A DNA stretch of 64,000 bases from Flavobacterium salmonis (GCF_903819435.1 NZ_CAIJDP010000088.1:1-64000); one strand, 5' to 3'. Positions 9,581-18,281 are shown, counted from the first letter of the stretch. Translations and numbers: made by a program. Notes: a model not told the origin generated them from the letters alone.

Positions 9581-11143
9581 ATGACACTTTATCTTTGGTT
9601 TGTTTTTTTCTTAGCCGTACAAATAATTCATTTTCTGGGAACCTGGAAATTATATCAGGCCGCAGGCCGAAAATCCTGGGAAGCAGCGATCCCTGTTTAT
9701 AATTCGATTGTTTTAATGAAAATCATAAGCCGACCTACATGGTGGACACTACTGCTTTTCATCCCGATTATTAATCTGATTATGTTTCCGGTTGTTTGGG
9801 TAGAAACACTGAGAACTTTTGGCAAAAAAACAACTTTAGATACTATTTTAGGAATTTTTACTTTAGGATTTTATGTTTATTATGTAAACTATACTCAAAA
9901 ACCAGAGTACAATGCCAATAGAAAATTAACACCCGAAAACAGAACAGCAGACACAGTTAGTTCACTCCTTTTCGCTATAATTGTAGCAACATTAGTTCAC
10001 ACATATGTGGTACAGCCTTTTACAATTCCAACCTCTTCCTTAGAGAAATCACTGCTAATTGGAGACTTTTTATTCGTAAGTAAAGTAAACTATGGCCCAA
10101 GAGTTCCTATGACCACGATTGCATTACCAATGGTACACGACTCTATTCCGTTAACTAAGAGAAAATCATATCTAAGCTGGCCACAATTACCTTATTTTAG
10201 ATTGCCTGCTTTAGAAAAAATAAAACGAAATGACATTGTTGTTTTCAACTGGCCGGTTGATACAGTGCATTACTTCTTTGAACCAAAAGGAAGACCCGGT
10301 GTAATAAAACCAATTGATAAAAAATCAAATTATGTAAAACGTTGCGTTGGTATCCCAGGTGATAGTTTATCCATAAAAGACGGTTTTGTATACATAAATA
10401 ATAAAAAGCTAATTCTTCCTGAAAGAGCAAAACCACAATATTCTTATGCAGTAGCATTAGACGGTAAAACACCAATTGATTTCGAATCTCTTTTAAAAGA
10501 ACTTAATGTCAACCTTGTTGATGTTTTAGGATTCAGAGATCAAACAAAAAGAGACACTTTATATTTTGCTGCTTTAACAGAAGTAAATGCTGAACGTTTG
10601 AAAAATACTCCCGGCGTTACCAATGTTAAAAGGCAAATTTCTAAAGGAAATGAAAATGCAATTTTCCCGCATATCAACAAATGGAATCAGGATAATTTTG
10701 GTCCAATATACATTCCGGAAGCTGGAAAAACAGTTGCTTTAACAAATGAATCGTTACCATTTTACAAAGACATCATAACTACTTATGAAGGCAATACGCT
10801 GCAATTAGATGGAGCACATTTTTTAATCAACGGTAAACCGGCTACTACATATACCTTCAAACAAAACTACTATTGGATGATGGGTGATAACCGTCATAAC
10901 TCAGAAGATAGCCGTTATTGGGGATATGTTCCCGAAAATCACATTGTAGGGAAACCTGTTTTTATCTGGATGAGTTGGGACACCAACGGAAAAGGTATTA
11001 ATAAAATTCGCTGGGACAGGGTTTTCACCACTGTTGATGGCGAAGGGCAGCCACAATCCTATTTCAAATATTTTCTGATTGCATTAGCCGTATTTTTTAT
11101 TGGAGAGTATTTTTGGAAAAAAAGACAAGAGAAAAAAGCATAA
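9581..11143 (+). CDS. lepB: Signal peptidase I with N-terminal DUF5684-like membrane region
   Basis: 520 residues, much longer than a minimal SPase I. Residues 1-110 form three or four membrane segments with the GRKSWEAAIPVYN signature of DUF5684. A further membrane helix (about 127-145) leads into the S26 peptidase domain. The catalytic Ser is probably Ser153 in IPTSSLEKSL and the Lys is Lys252 in YVKRCVGIPGD. Box E MGDNRHNSEDSR is near residue 440. A C-terminal helix (about 497-513) precedes a basic tail. The enzyme cleaves signal peptides at the periplasmic face of the inner membrane. The large insertion between the boxes is typical of Bacteroidetes LepB. Confidence 0.93.
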   Translation: MTLYLWFVFFLAVQIIHFLGTWKLYQAAGRKSWEAAIPVYNSIVLMKIISRPTWWTLLLFIPIINLIMFPVVWVETLRTFGKKTTLDTILGIFTLGFYVYYVNYTQKPEYNANRKLTPENRTADTVSSLLFAIIVATLVHTYVVQPFTIPTSSLEKSLLIGDFLFVSKVNYGPRVPMTTIALPMVHDSIPLTKRKSYLSWPQLPYFRLPALEKIKRNDIVVFNWPVDTVHYFFEPKGRPGVIKPIDKKSNYVKRCVGIPGDSLSIKDGFVYINNKKLILPERAKPQYSYAVALDGKTPIDFESLLKELNVNLVDVLGFRDQTKRDTLYFAALTEVNAERLKNTPGVTNVKRQISKGNENAIFPHINKWNQDNFGPIYIPEAGKTVALTNESLPFYKDIITTYEGNTLQLDGAHFLINGKPATTYTFKQNYYWMMGDNRHNSEDSRYWGYVPENHIVGKPVFIWMSWDTNGKGINKIRWDRVFTTVDGEGQPQSYFKYFLIALAVFFIGEYFWKKRQEKKA

Positions 11144-11194
11144 ATAAAAAAGTTATTTTTGTTTTCTTCGCCTGTTCGAGCAAGCTCTTGAGTA

Positions 11195-11239
11195 AGGTTT
11201 CAAGTTTCAGGTTCGCAAACAACTTGAAACTTGAAACCT
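11195..11239. repeat. Inverted repeat (TTTCAGGTTTCAAG family) before wbqC
   Basis: The left arm 11195-11213 and right arm 11221-11239 pair over 19 positions with a single mismatch, which would be a G-U pair in plus-strand RNA. The loop is 7 bases. The arms are built from the words GTTTCA/TGAAAC also seen near folD, nif3 and corA. There is no clean T-run. It may be a lepB 3' hairpin or a dispersed palindromic repeat. Confidence 0.6.
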
Positions 11240-11265
11240 GAAACTTTTAACCTAAAATTAAAGAA

Positions 11266-11886
11266 ATGAATTCCTTATTACTTCCTACCTATTTTCCATC
11301 GATAAGCCATTTTGCAGTTATGGTTCAATCTGAAAATATCACTTTTGAAATGGAAGATAATTTTCAGAAACAGACTAATAGGAACCGCACCTATATCTAC
11401 AGTCCAAACGGAATTCAACTTTTAAATATTCCTGTTAAACATTCTAAAACGGCACATCAAAAAACGAAAGATGTTCTAATTGAGAATGAATTTGACTGGC
11501 AGAAACAGCATTTCAAATCTTTGGAAGCCGCCTACAGAAGCTCTCCTTTTTTTGAATTTTTTGAAGACGATATTCTTCCTGTATTCGAAAAAAAACACAT
11601 GTATCTTATGGATTTAAATCTGGAAGTGCTGGATATAGTGACCAAATGTTTACGTATGAAATTGGGGTTTGGTAAAACAACCGAATATTTTCATGAAACA
11701 GAAAATATGCTTGATTTCAGATATTTAGCAAATGGAAAGAAAGATACCAATTCATTCGAAAAATACCCTCAGGTTTTTGACGAAAAACATGGTTTTATTA
11801 ATAACCTAAGCGTTTTGGATTTACTATTCAATGAAGGTAAATTTGCAATGGATTATTTAAAAGCACAGAAATTAGAAGTAAAATAA
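11266..11886 (+). CDS. WbqC family protein
   Basis: 206 residues matching the WbqC-like family: an N-terminal LLPTYFPSISHF segment, then a conserved central region with IPVKHSK (about 45-51) and the aromatic/acidic block SLEAAYRSSPFFEFFEDD. WbqC was first seen in O-antigen clusters, and its biochemical role is not established. Its position directly after lepB is conserved in flavobacteria. The leader carries a sense-oriented ACCTGAAAC repeat word. Confidence 0.83.
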   Translation: MNSLLLPTYFPSISHFAVMVQSENITFEMEDNFQKQTNRNRTYIYSPNGIQLLNIPVKHSKTAHQKTKDVLIENEFDWQKQHFKSLEAAYRSSPFFEFFEDDILPVFEKKHMYLMDLNLEVLDIVTKCLRMKLGFGKTTEYFHETENMLDFRYLANGKKDTNSFEKYPQVFDEKHGFINNLSVLDLLFNEGKFAMDYLKAQKLEVK

Positions 11887-11913
11887 TAGGGTAATCTACG
11901 TTTTGGATTTTTT
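11887..11913 (+). promoter_or_regulatory. Weak copy of the TAGGGTAA / TGTTTT bipartite motif
   Basis: TAGGGTAA begins at 11887, GG lies at +18 (11905-11906) and a T6 run replaces TGTTTT at +21. This is the same spacing as the motifs before fecR (49191) and the OB-fold gene (52746). The 13-mer TAGGGTAATCTAC is identical to that at 52746. No plus-strand gene follows, so it may be an orphan or chance site. Confidence 0.3.
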
Positions 11914-11954
11914 TATTGGAATTTGGAGCATTAAAAATTGAAATTTATTATTAA

Positions 11955-13001
11955 TTATTCCATCGAAATCCTTGTCATTATTGGATAATGATCAGAATTT
12001 TCAAAATCAGAAAAGCTCTCAAACTGTTTTACTTTCATTTTTGGATCTGTAAAAATATAATCAATTCTAGCGGGATAGTAGCGAAATTTATATGTCGCTC
12101 CAAAACCTTCCCCAGCTTCTTCAAAAGTATCTTTTAGCTTTCCTTTAATGTTTCTGTAAACATACGAAAATGGACTATTATTCATGTCTCCACATATAAC
12201 AATAGGATTTTTACACTGTTTAATATTTTCTTTAAATATTTCTGCCTGCTCCTGCTGCTGTCTAAATCCCGCACTGATTCTGCTATAAATTTGTTGTGAT
12301 TTACGTTGGTTTACATTATCAATGTCATTCGAAATCTTATCAACATCAGGTGATATTTTAATTGACTGCAAGTGCATGTTATAAACACGAATAACATCTT
12401 TCCCTCGTTTTATATCAGCATAAACTACATTATTATCTGATTTAGGAAAAACAATGTTTCCTTCATTTATAATTGGGAATTTTGAAAAAATAGCCTGCCC
12501 TGTTTTTATTTGATTCCCGTCAATAAAAATATAACGGTGCGGATACACTTTTAAATCAAGGTGAGCTGAATTTGAATATTCCTGAATGCACAAAATATCA
12601 GGGTCTTTTTCATCAATAAAAGCTTTAATATTTGAAGGGATATCATCACGATCCAACCATTTAAAAACATTAAAAAGACGCACATTATAACTCATTACAG
12701 AAAAATCTTTTTCATCTTCTACATATTCCTTACCAGAAATTTTATAGAATTTACTGATAAATGTAATTCCTGTCAACAACACCAAACCAGACAAAATAAG
12801 GCGTTTTTTAAACTGAATTGCCCAATACACGAAGAAGAAGCCATTTAAAACAAAAAAAGCCGGCATAAACAGCGTAAGCACCGATAAAAGCGGAAAACTT
12901 TTAGGTGCTAAAAAAGGCAAAATATAGACACTAAATGTAACAATAGTTAGTACTATATTTAAAAAGAACATTATTTTATTAAACCACGAAAGGTTATTCA
13001 T
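11955..13001 (-). CDS. Endonuclease/exonuclease/phosphatase family membrane protein
   Basis: 348 residues. Three hydrophobic segments (about 8-31, 38-60 and 66-84) are followed by an EEP-superfamily domain. Its landmarks are SYNVRLFN (104-111), the metal-ligand Glu in CIQEY (138-142), GDMNNSPFS and the C-terminal SDHYPI with the catalytic His. The family covers Mg-dependent phosphodiesterases and phosphatases acting on nucleic acids or phospholipids, and the substrate cannot be told here. The catalytic domain probably faces the periplasm. It is first in the minus-strand group reading mutL, rhomboid, rhomboid, EEP. Confidence 0.85.
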   Translation of the reverse strand: MNNLSWFNKIMFFLNIVLTIVTFSVYILPFLAPKSFPLLSVLTLFMPAFFVLNGFFFVYWAIQFKKRLILSGLVLLTGITFISKFYKISGKEYVEDEKDFSVMSYNVRLFNVFKWLDRDDIPSNIKAFIDEKDPDILCIQEYSNSAHLDLKVYPHRYIFIDGNQIKTGQAIFSKFPIINEGNIVFPKSDNNVVYADIKRGKDVIRVYNMHLQSIKISPDVDKISNDIDNVNQRKSQQIYSRISAGFRQQQEQAEIFKENIKQCKNPIVICGDMNNSPFSYVYRNIKGKLKDTFEEAGEGFGATYKFRYYPARIDYIFTDPKMKVKQFESFSDFENSDHYPIMTRISME

Positions 13002-13017
13002 AATTATCTTGCTAAAA

Positions 13018-13881
13018 TTATTTTCCAGCTTTAAATAAAAACTCTTTTTCTTCTTTTGTTAGACAATCATAACCAGATTGGCTAATTTTATCTAAAATCT
13101 CATCTATTTGCTGTTGTGTTTTGTCTTTTGTAACAATCCTTGAAGTAACTTTTTCTGTAGGTTTTTGATAATTTTTATGAACTTTTTTAAATGGGGTCGA
13201 AGGTGATTTCCTTAATAAGTTAACAAAAAAATCTATTATTCTGGAAACAATAATACTTAAATCTGTTCCGTTTTGAAGTAGTTTAATGTAAATAAAACCA
13301 AAAAAGGCCCCGGCTAAATGTGAGATATGTCCACCTGTATTATCCAAACGCAATTGCATAAGATCTAAAATAAGTATCACACCTGTAATATGCCATAATT
13401 TTACATTTCCAATCAATAACAAACGAACATTCATCAATGGCTGATACGTTGTTGCAGCAACAAGAATTGCCATAATTGCAGCGGAAGCCCCCACAATAGG
13501 AGCTGAAATATTCAAAAAGTAATAACTTAATGCAAATGTAATCCCTGCAAAAATGGCACTTAAAATATATAAGCCTAAGTATTGTTTTTGAGTAAAAAAA
13601 GTCAAAAACAACTGGCTCGCAAAATTCAATACCATCATATTAAACAATAAATGTAAAAATGAAGAATGAAAAAATGCATACGTTATAAATGTCCAGGGTC
13701 TGAATAAAAAAACCTGAGGATCAGACGACAATGCGAGCCAACTTGGATAAGCAAATCCGCCTTCGGAATATTGGTAAAAAAACACTAATGAAATTAAGAA
13801 ACATGCAACATTCCAATAAATCAAACGTAGTGCAATACCACCTATTTTGTATTGTAATTTTAAATCATCCAGAATATTCAT
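13018..13881 (-). CDS. Rhomboid family intramembrane serine protease (second copy)
   Basis: 287 residues. Six membrane segments span about residues 20-205, with the catalytic serine in GASAA (Ser133) and the catalytic histidine in GGHISHLAGA (His187). The preceding FFHSSFLHLLFNM supplies the conserved His/Asn of TM2. A basic cytosolic C-terminal extension (about 205-287), rich in Lys and Thr, ends in EEKEFLFKAGK. Rhomboids cleave membrane-embedded substrates. It lies 45 bases after a second rhomboid gene, so the two probably arose by duplication and share a transcript. Confidence 0.93.
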   Translation of the reverse strand: MNILDDLKLQYKIGGIALRLIYWNVACFLISLVFFYQYSEGGFAYPSWLALSSDPQVFLFRPWTFITYAFFHSSFLHLLFNMMVLNFASQLFLTFFTQKQYLGLYILSAIFAGITFALSYYFLNISAPIVGASAAIMAILVAATTYQPLMNVRLLLIGNVKLWHITGVILILDLMQLRLDNTGGHISHLAGAFFGFIYIKLLQNGTDLSIIVSRIIDFFVNLLRKSPSTPFKKVHKNYQKPTEKVTSRIVTKDKTQQQIDEILDKISQSGYDCLTKEEKEFLFKAGK

Positions 13882-13926
13882 AAAAGATTCTTTTTGGTTT
13901 TATTATTAATTATTTAAAGTTAAAAA

Positions 13927-14739
13927 TTAATTCCAACGATTGCCATTAAACTGATTTTTTTTCCAGTATAACATCATTAAATAACCTGTTAACGCTCCTC
14001 CAAGATGTGCAAAATGTGCGATTCCGGTGCTACCGCTTGCAAAAAAAGAACTTCCTTTCAATCCAAAAAACAAATCAATTGCTAAAATTACCGGAACAAA
14101 ATACTTTGCTTTAACAGGAACGGGAATAAACATAAATCCAAGTTGGGCATTAGGAAACATAAATGCAAAAGCCGTCATTAAGCCGTAGGTAGCGCCAGAT
14201 GCTCCTAAAACAGGTGACTGAACTATTGAACTTGCTTGTACCAAAGAATTAAATTGTTCCTGTGTACAGTTTGCCTTATCCAAAATAGTAGCAATTTGAC
14301 CCGGTATCATTTTCCCATTTGCATCAAATAAAGACTGATAATCTGCATTTAAAATCAAATGAAGATCAGATTTAGACAAATTCAGATTGGTTACAGCATT
14401 TAAAATACTCTGTATCTCTAAATAATTCACTCCTGTATGAAGCAATGCAGCACCTAAACCGCAAGAAAGATAAAAAAACAAGAATTTTTTCCCTCCCCAA
14501 AAATGTTCTAATGCAGATCCAAAACTATACAATGCAAACATATTGAAGAGAATATGCGCAAAATTCGGCCATTGCGCATGCATAAACATGTGGGTGAAAA
14601 TTTGCCAAATTTCGAAATTATTACTTTCCGGATAAAACAGTGGTAAATATCCATAAGAGACATTGACCAATTGAGATCCAATAAAAAAAAGAATATTAAT
14701 AATAATCAGTTGTTTTACAACTGGAGTCATATTCATCAT
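13927..14739 (-). CDS. Rhomboid family intramembrane serine protease (first copy)
   Basis: 270 residues. The serine motif GASGATYGL places the nucleophile at about Ser181 and the histidine motif AHFAHLGGA places His at about 245. TM2 has AHILFNMFALYSFG. A polar insertion of about 65 residues (108-175) between TM3 and TM4 is absent from the neighbouring rhomboid and may form a periplasmic substrate-gating loop. Its ATG overlaps the mutL stop by four bases (ATGA), so the two genes are translationally coupled. Confidence 0.93.
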   Translation of the reverse strand: MMNMTPVVKQLIIINILFFIGSQLVNVSYGYLPLFYPESNNFEIWQIFTHMFMHAQWPNFAHILFNMFALYSFGSALEHFWGGKKFLFFYLSCGLGAALLHTGVNYLEIQSILNAVTNLNLSKSDLHLILNADYQSLFDANGKMIPGQIATILDKANCTQEQFNSLVQASSIVQSPVLGASGATYGLMTAFAFMFPNAQLGFMFIPVPVKAKYFVPVILAIDLFFGLKGSSFFASGSTGIAHFAHLGGALTGYLMMLYWKKNQFNGNRWN

Positions 14740-16649
14740 AAGGCAAACTTTTTATCTATATCTTCCACACGCATGGTGATGAAAGTAGGTTTTTGAAAAG
14801 GTGAAATATTAGGATCTTTACAGGCAAATAATCCGTTTACCAAATTATCCTGTTCTTTTTCGGTTAAATAAGATCCGGTTTTAACCGCTAAACTTTTGGC
14901 CATTGATTTGGCAATGGTATCATTTTGACTATAACTATTGGCTGGGATTCCATCTTGTAAATCACTTAATAATTGTTCGATTACTATAGAAACTTCACTT
15001 TCGGCAATATTTACCGGAATTCCTGAAATTACGATATGATCCGTTTGTGCTTCCTCAAAAACAAAACCTGTTGTTTCTAATGAAGGCTTTAACTCTTCAA
15101 TCAATGTCATTTCATCTGAAGAATAAAACAAATTCAAGGGAAACAACAATTGCTGACTTGAAGCCTGATTTACTGTCATATTCAGTAAAAACTGTTCGTA
15201 CAAAATACGCTGATGAGCGCGTTGCTGATCCACAATTACCATTCCTGATTTTATCGGCGAAACAATATATTTTTTATGTATCTGATATGTTTTTTGACTT
15301 GCCTGCTCTATTTCATCATCATTAAACAATGACGATGTTACTTCCTCATTTTCGAATGTAAAAGGCGAACTCTCAATACTTTCTACATTATCTAAATCCA
15401 ACCCAACATATAAACTTTCCCAGCTTGCTGTTGGTTCTACTCTTTTAGAATATCCGGAATATGAATTTGACCCTGAACTAAAACCGGAACCCGAACCAGA
15501 TCCTGAACCGGCTTTTGAATAATGCTGATTTGTTTTATCATCTGTAAAAGGATTAAAAGTTCCATCAACCTGAATCGTTGGCGTTTCTGCTTCCAAATCT
15601 TTATAATAGTATGGTGTGTCTAAATTCGAATCCCTGTCAAAATCTAAAACAGGGGCAACATTAAATTGTCCAAGACTATGTTTAATTGAGGCCCTTAAAA
15701 TAGCATATAAAGCCTGTTCATCATCAAACTTAATTTCAGTTTTTGTTGGATGAATATTGATATCGATTGTGTTTGGCGGAACTTGCAGATATAAGAAATA
15801 ACTTGGCTGAGAACCATCTTTCAAAAGTCCGTCATAAGCAGCCATAACTGCGTGATGTAAATAACCGCTTTTTATGAAACGATCGTTTACAAAAAAGAAC
15901 TGCTCACCCTTGCTTTTCTTAGCAAATTCAGGCTTACAAACAAATCCCTGAACGTTTATAATTTCAGTATCTTCATTTACAGGAACTAACTTTTCATTGG
16001 TTTTCCCAGACATTATTCCAACAATACGCTGACGATAACCTGCAGCCGGCAAATTATACATTTCGCTTCCGTTATGATAAAAAGTAAAATGAATATTGGG
16101 ATGCGCCAAAGCTACACGCTGAAATTCATCCATTACGTGACGAAACTCAACGGTATCCGACTTTAAGAAATTACGTCTGGCGGGAATATTAAAAAATAAA
16201 TTTTTAACTGCAAAAGAAGTTCCTTTTGGCAAAACTGCTACTTCCTGCGAAATAAACTTGCTTCCTTCAATAACTATGTGTGTACCTAGTTCTTCCTGAT
16301 CTTGCTTCGTTTTCATTTCCATATGCGCAATTGCCGCAATAGAGGCCAAAGCTTCACCACGAAAACCCTTAGTGCATAACGAAAATAAATCTTCGGCCTG
16401 ACGTATTTTTGAGGTTGCATGACGCTCAAAACACAAACGAGCATCTGTAACACTCATACCCTTACCATTATCAATAACCTGAACTAATGACTTTCCGGCA
16501 TCTTTGATAATAAGTTTAATGTCGGTTGCATCAGCATCAACAGCATTCTCCAACAATTCTTTTACGACTGAAGCAGGTCTTTGAACCACCTCTCCGGCAG
16601 CAATTTGATTAGCAACATGATCAGGAAGCAATTGAATAATACTTGACAT
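14736..16649 (-). CDS. mutL: DNA mismatch repair protein MutL
   Basis: 637 residues. The GHKL ATPase motifs are intact: QIAAGEVVQRPASVVKELLE with the catalytic Glu, DNGKGM, and GFRGEALASI. A low-complexity Gly/Ser linker (around residues 380-400) precedes the C-terminal dimerisation domain. The usual endonuclease motif DQHA(x)2E(x)4E is replaced by DQQRAHQRILYE (474-485), and the distal Cys/His-containing metal motif reads ACKDPNISPFQKPTF. MutL couples MutS mismatch recognition to downstream strand removal. It leads a coupled cluster with two rhomboids. Confidence 0.95.
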   Translation of the reverse strand: MSSIIQLLPDHVANQIAAGEVVQRPASVVKELLENAVDADATDIKLIIKDAGKSLVQVIDNGKGMSVTDARLCFERHATSKIRQAEDLFSLCTKGFRGEALASIAAIAHMEMKTKQDQEELGTHIVIEGSKFISQEVAVLPKGTSFAVKNLFFNIPARRNFLKSDTVEFRHVMDEFQRVALAHPNIHFTFYHNGSEMYNLPAAGYRQRIVGIMSGKTNEKLVPVNEDTEIINVQGFVCKPEFAKKSKGEQFFFVNDRFIKSGYLHHAVMAAYDGLLKDGSQPSYFLYLQVPPNTIDINIHPTKTEIKFDDEQALYAILRASIKHSLGQFNVAPVLDFDRDSNLDTPYYYKDLEAETPTIQVDGTFNPFTDDKTNQHYSKAGSGSGSGSGFSSGSNSYSGYSKRVEPTASWESLYVGLDLDNVESIESSPFTFENEEVTSSLFNDDEIEQASQKTYQIHKKYIVSPIKSGMVIVDQQRAHQRILYEQFLLNMTVNQASSQQLLFPLNLFYSSDEMTLIEELKPSLETTGFVFEEAQTDHIVISGIPVNIAESEVSIVIEQLLSDLQDGIPANSYSQNDTIAKSMAKSLAVKTGSYLTEKEQDNLVNGLFACKDPNISPFQKPTFITMRVEDIDKKFAL

Positions 16650-16654
16650 TAAAA

Positions 16655-16670
16655 TTTAAGATTGTAGATT
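16655..16670 (-). repeat. Leader repeat word before mutL
   Basis: Read on the minus strand, AATCTACAATCTTAAA sits 5 bases upstream of the mutL ATG. A 15/16 identical copy lies at 17405-17420, just before ribH. No function is known. Confidence 0.4.
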
Positions 16671-16768
16671 AACGATTTAAGAATTTTGATTTAAAATCTA
16701 AACCAAGGTGTACAAATTTAAGAATTTTCTCTTGGCTTTTGGAATATGTGATGTCATAAAAAAAACAA

Positions 16769-16801
16769 AAAACCTATACTATTTGACACAGTATAGGTTT
16801 T
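16769..16801 (-). terminator. Rho-independent terminator of ribH
   Basis: Perfect 12-bp stem, AAAACCTATACT (16769-16780) with AGTATAGGTTTT (16790-16801), and a 9-base loop. On the minus strand it is followed by a U-rich tract (GGTTTTTTGTTTTTTTT). It lies 23 bases after the ribH stop. Confidence 0.9.
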
Positions 16802-16823
16802 AGTATTTTTAAAACAATTGTGT

Positions 16824-17396
16824 TTATTCTTTTTCTATTTTGATTGGAGTTTCTTCAATTTGAATTGCACCTGAAGACAACAAAGGCTGATTAAACGGAT
16901 GTGAAATTGAAGCCTGCTGACGAATGTACGCCATTTTTATTGCAGCAATAGCAGCTTCAGTTCCTTTGTTTCCGTGAATCCCTCCACTTCTATCGATTGA
17001 TTGTTGCATTGTATTGTCTGTCAAAACACAAAAAATAACCGGAATATCTGTTTGAACATTCAAGTCTTTGATTCCTTGTGTAACACCTTCGCATACAAAA
17101 TCAAAATGTTTGGTTTGTCCCTGGATAACACAACCAATTACAATAACTGCATCAACATTTTGTGTTTGCAACATTTTTTTTGCCCCATAAATCAGTTCAA
17201 AACTTCCGGGAACATTCCAGCGGATAATTTGCTGTGCCGGAACCTCACAATCTGTCAATGCTTCGAAAGCACCATTATAAAGCCCTTCTGTTATAGTCTC
17301 GTTCCACTCAGAAACAACAATCCCAAATCGAAAGTCTTTCGCATTTGGGATTGTGTTTTTATCGTATTCTGATAAATTTTTATTTTCAGTAGCCAT
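16824..17396 (-). CDS. ribH: 6,7-dimethyl-8-ribityllumazine synthase
   Basis: 190 residues. The family blocks are GIVVSEWNETITEGLYNGA (25-43), VPGSFELIYGAKK (62-74), VIGCVIQGQTKHFDFVCEGV with the active His97, and DRSGGIHGNKGTEAA. The enzyme condenses the ribityl-aminouracil with 3,4-dihydroxybutanone phosphate to make lumazine in riboflavin synthesis. A roughly 30-residue C-terminal tail extends beyond the minimal domain. A promoter-like TTG-N17-TAGATTTG and its own terminator suggest a separate unit. Confidence 0.96.
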   Translation of the reverse strand: MATENKNLSEYDKNTIPNAKDFRFGIVVSEWNETITEGLYNGAFEALTDCEVPAQQIIRWNVPGSFELIYGAKKMLQTQNVDAVIVIGCVIQGQTKHFDFVCEGVTQGIKDLNVQTDIPVIFCVLTDNTMQQSIDRSGGIHGNKGTEAAIAAIKMAYIRQQASISHPFNQPLLSSGAIQIEETPIKIEKE

Positions 17397-17442
17397 CTTT
17401 TATATTTAAGATTTTAGATTTTTAATTTAGATTGTAAAAATA

Positions 17443-17470
17443 CAAATCTAAAAACTAAATCTGAACTCAA
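17443..17470 (-). promoter_or_regulatory. Putative ribH promoter
   Basis: On the minus strand TTG (17470-17468), 17 bases and TAGATTTG (17450-17443) match the Bacteroidetes -33/-7 pattern. It is 47 bases from the ribH ATG. The site lies within an AATCTAA-rich stretch, so chance is possible. Confidence 0.45.
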
Positions 17471-17479
17471 AAAATAAAA

Positions 17480-18259
17480 TTATTGCGCTAATCCAATCAA
17501 TACATCAACAGAAGCAGCTTCCGGAGTTGCATCAAAGTTTTCTTTAATATCTGTAAAGTATTTCAAGGCGTCTTCTTTTTGACCTAAAGCTAAAGCTGTT
17601 TTACCTGCTTTTAATAAAAAACGAGGTGTTGTAAAATCGTTTTTATTAGATTCTGCAGCTTTTACATAGTAGTCAAGAGCTTCTTTTTGTTGATTTTTTT
17701 GAGAATAAGCATCCCCAATTCCTCCAATTGCTAAAGCATTAACGATAGCCTCATCTGATTTGAATTCTCCTAAATATTTAATTGCATCATCAAATTTACC
17801 GATATTCAAAGAAGCCATACCCGCATAATAGTTTGCTAAGTTACCAGCATCTGTTCCAGAATATTCGTCAGCAATTTTAATAAATCCGAATTTACCTTCA
17901 GAACCATTTAAAGCTAATTTATACAATGAATCGCTTGCTACTCCTTCTGTTGCTTTTTTATAATTTTCCTGAGCAACAAACATTTCATTTGCAGCTTCAT
18001 CTTGTTTAGGAGCTTCAATAAATTTTTGGTAAGCCAAATATCCAATTGTTACTACAGCAATACCGGCAACCAAACCAATAATGATTTTTTGATTTTTAGC
18101 CACCCAGTCCTCAGTTCTTGAAGCAGTTTCATCTAACTTTGAGAAAACACCGGCAGTTGTACTATCTTTTTCGTCAATAATTACCTCTTGTTCTTCATTA
18201 ACTTCTTTTACTTCCTTCTCTTTTGGTGTCTTATATCCTCTTTTATTGTAAGTTGCCAT
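17480..18259 (-). CDS. YfgM-like membrane-anchored TPR protein
   Basis: 259 residues. A charged cytosolic N-terminus rich in Lys/Glu (1-57) leads to one membrane helix (about 58-77, KIIIGLVAGIAVVTIGYLAY). The periplasmic part has four or five TPR-like helical hairpins (ANYYAGMASLNIGKFDDAIK, and AIGGIGDAYSQKNQQKEALD). This resembles the YfgM/BamD-like ancillary SecYEG chaperone family. The exact role in Bacteroidetes is not established. Confidence 0.82.
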   Translation of the reverse strand: MATYNKRGYKTPKEKEVKEVNEEQEVIIDEKDSTTAGVFSKLDETASRTEDWVAKNQKIIIGLVAGIAVVTIGYLAYQKFIEAPKQDEAANEMFVAQENYKKATEGVASDSLYKLALNGSEGKFGFIKIADEYSGTDAGNLANYYAGMASLNIGKFDDAIKYLGEFKSDEAIVNALAIGGIGDAYSQKNQQKEALDYYVKAAESNKNDFTTPRFLLKAGKTALALGQKEDALKYFTDIKENFDATPEAASVDVLIGLAQ

Positions 18260-18281
18260 TTAAAATTAATTTAGTGAACGG

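Noticed and set aside
6400..11260. parS site for ParB near parAB
   Set aside because: No TGTTTCACGTGAAACA-like palindrome was seen around parAB. The inverted repeat before wbqC contains GTTTCA but has a different sequence and spacing.
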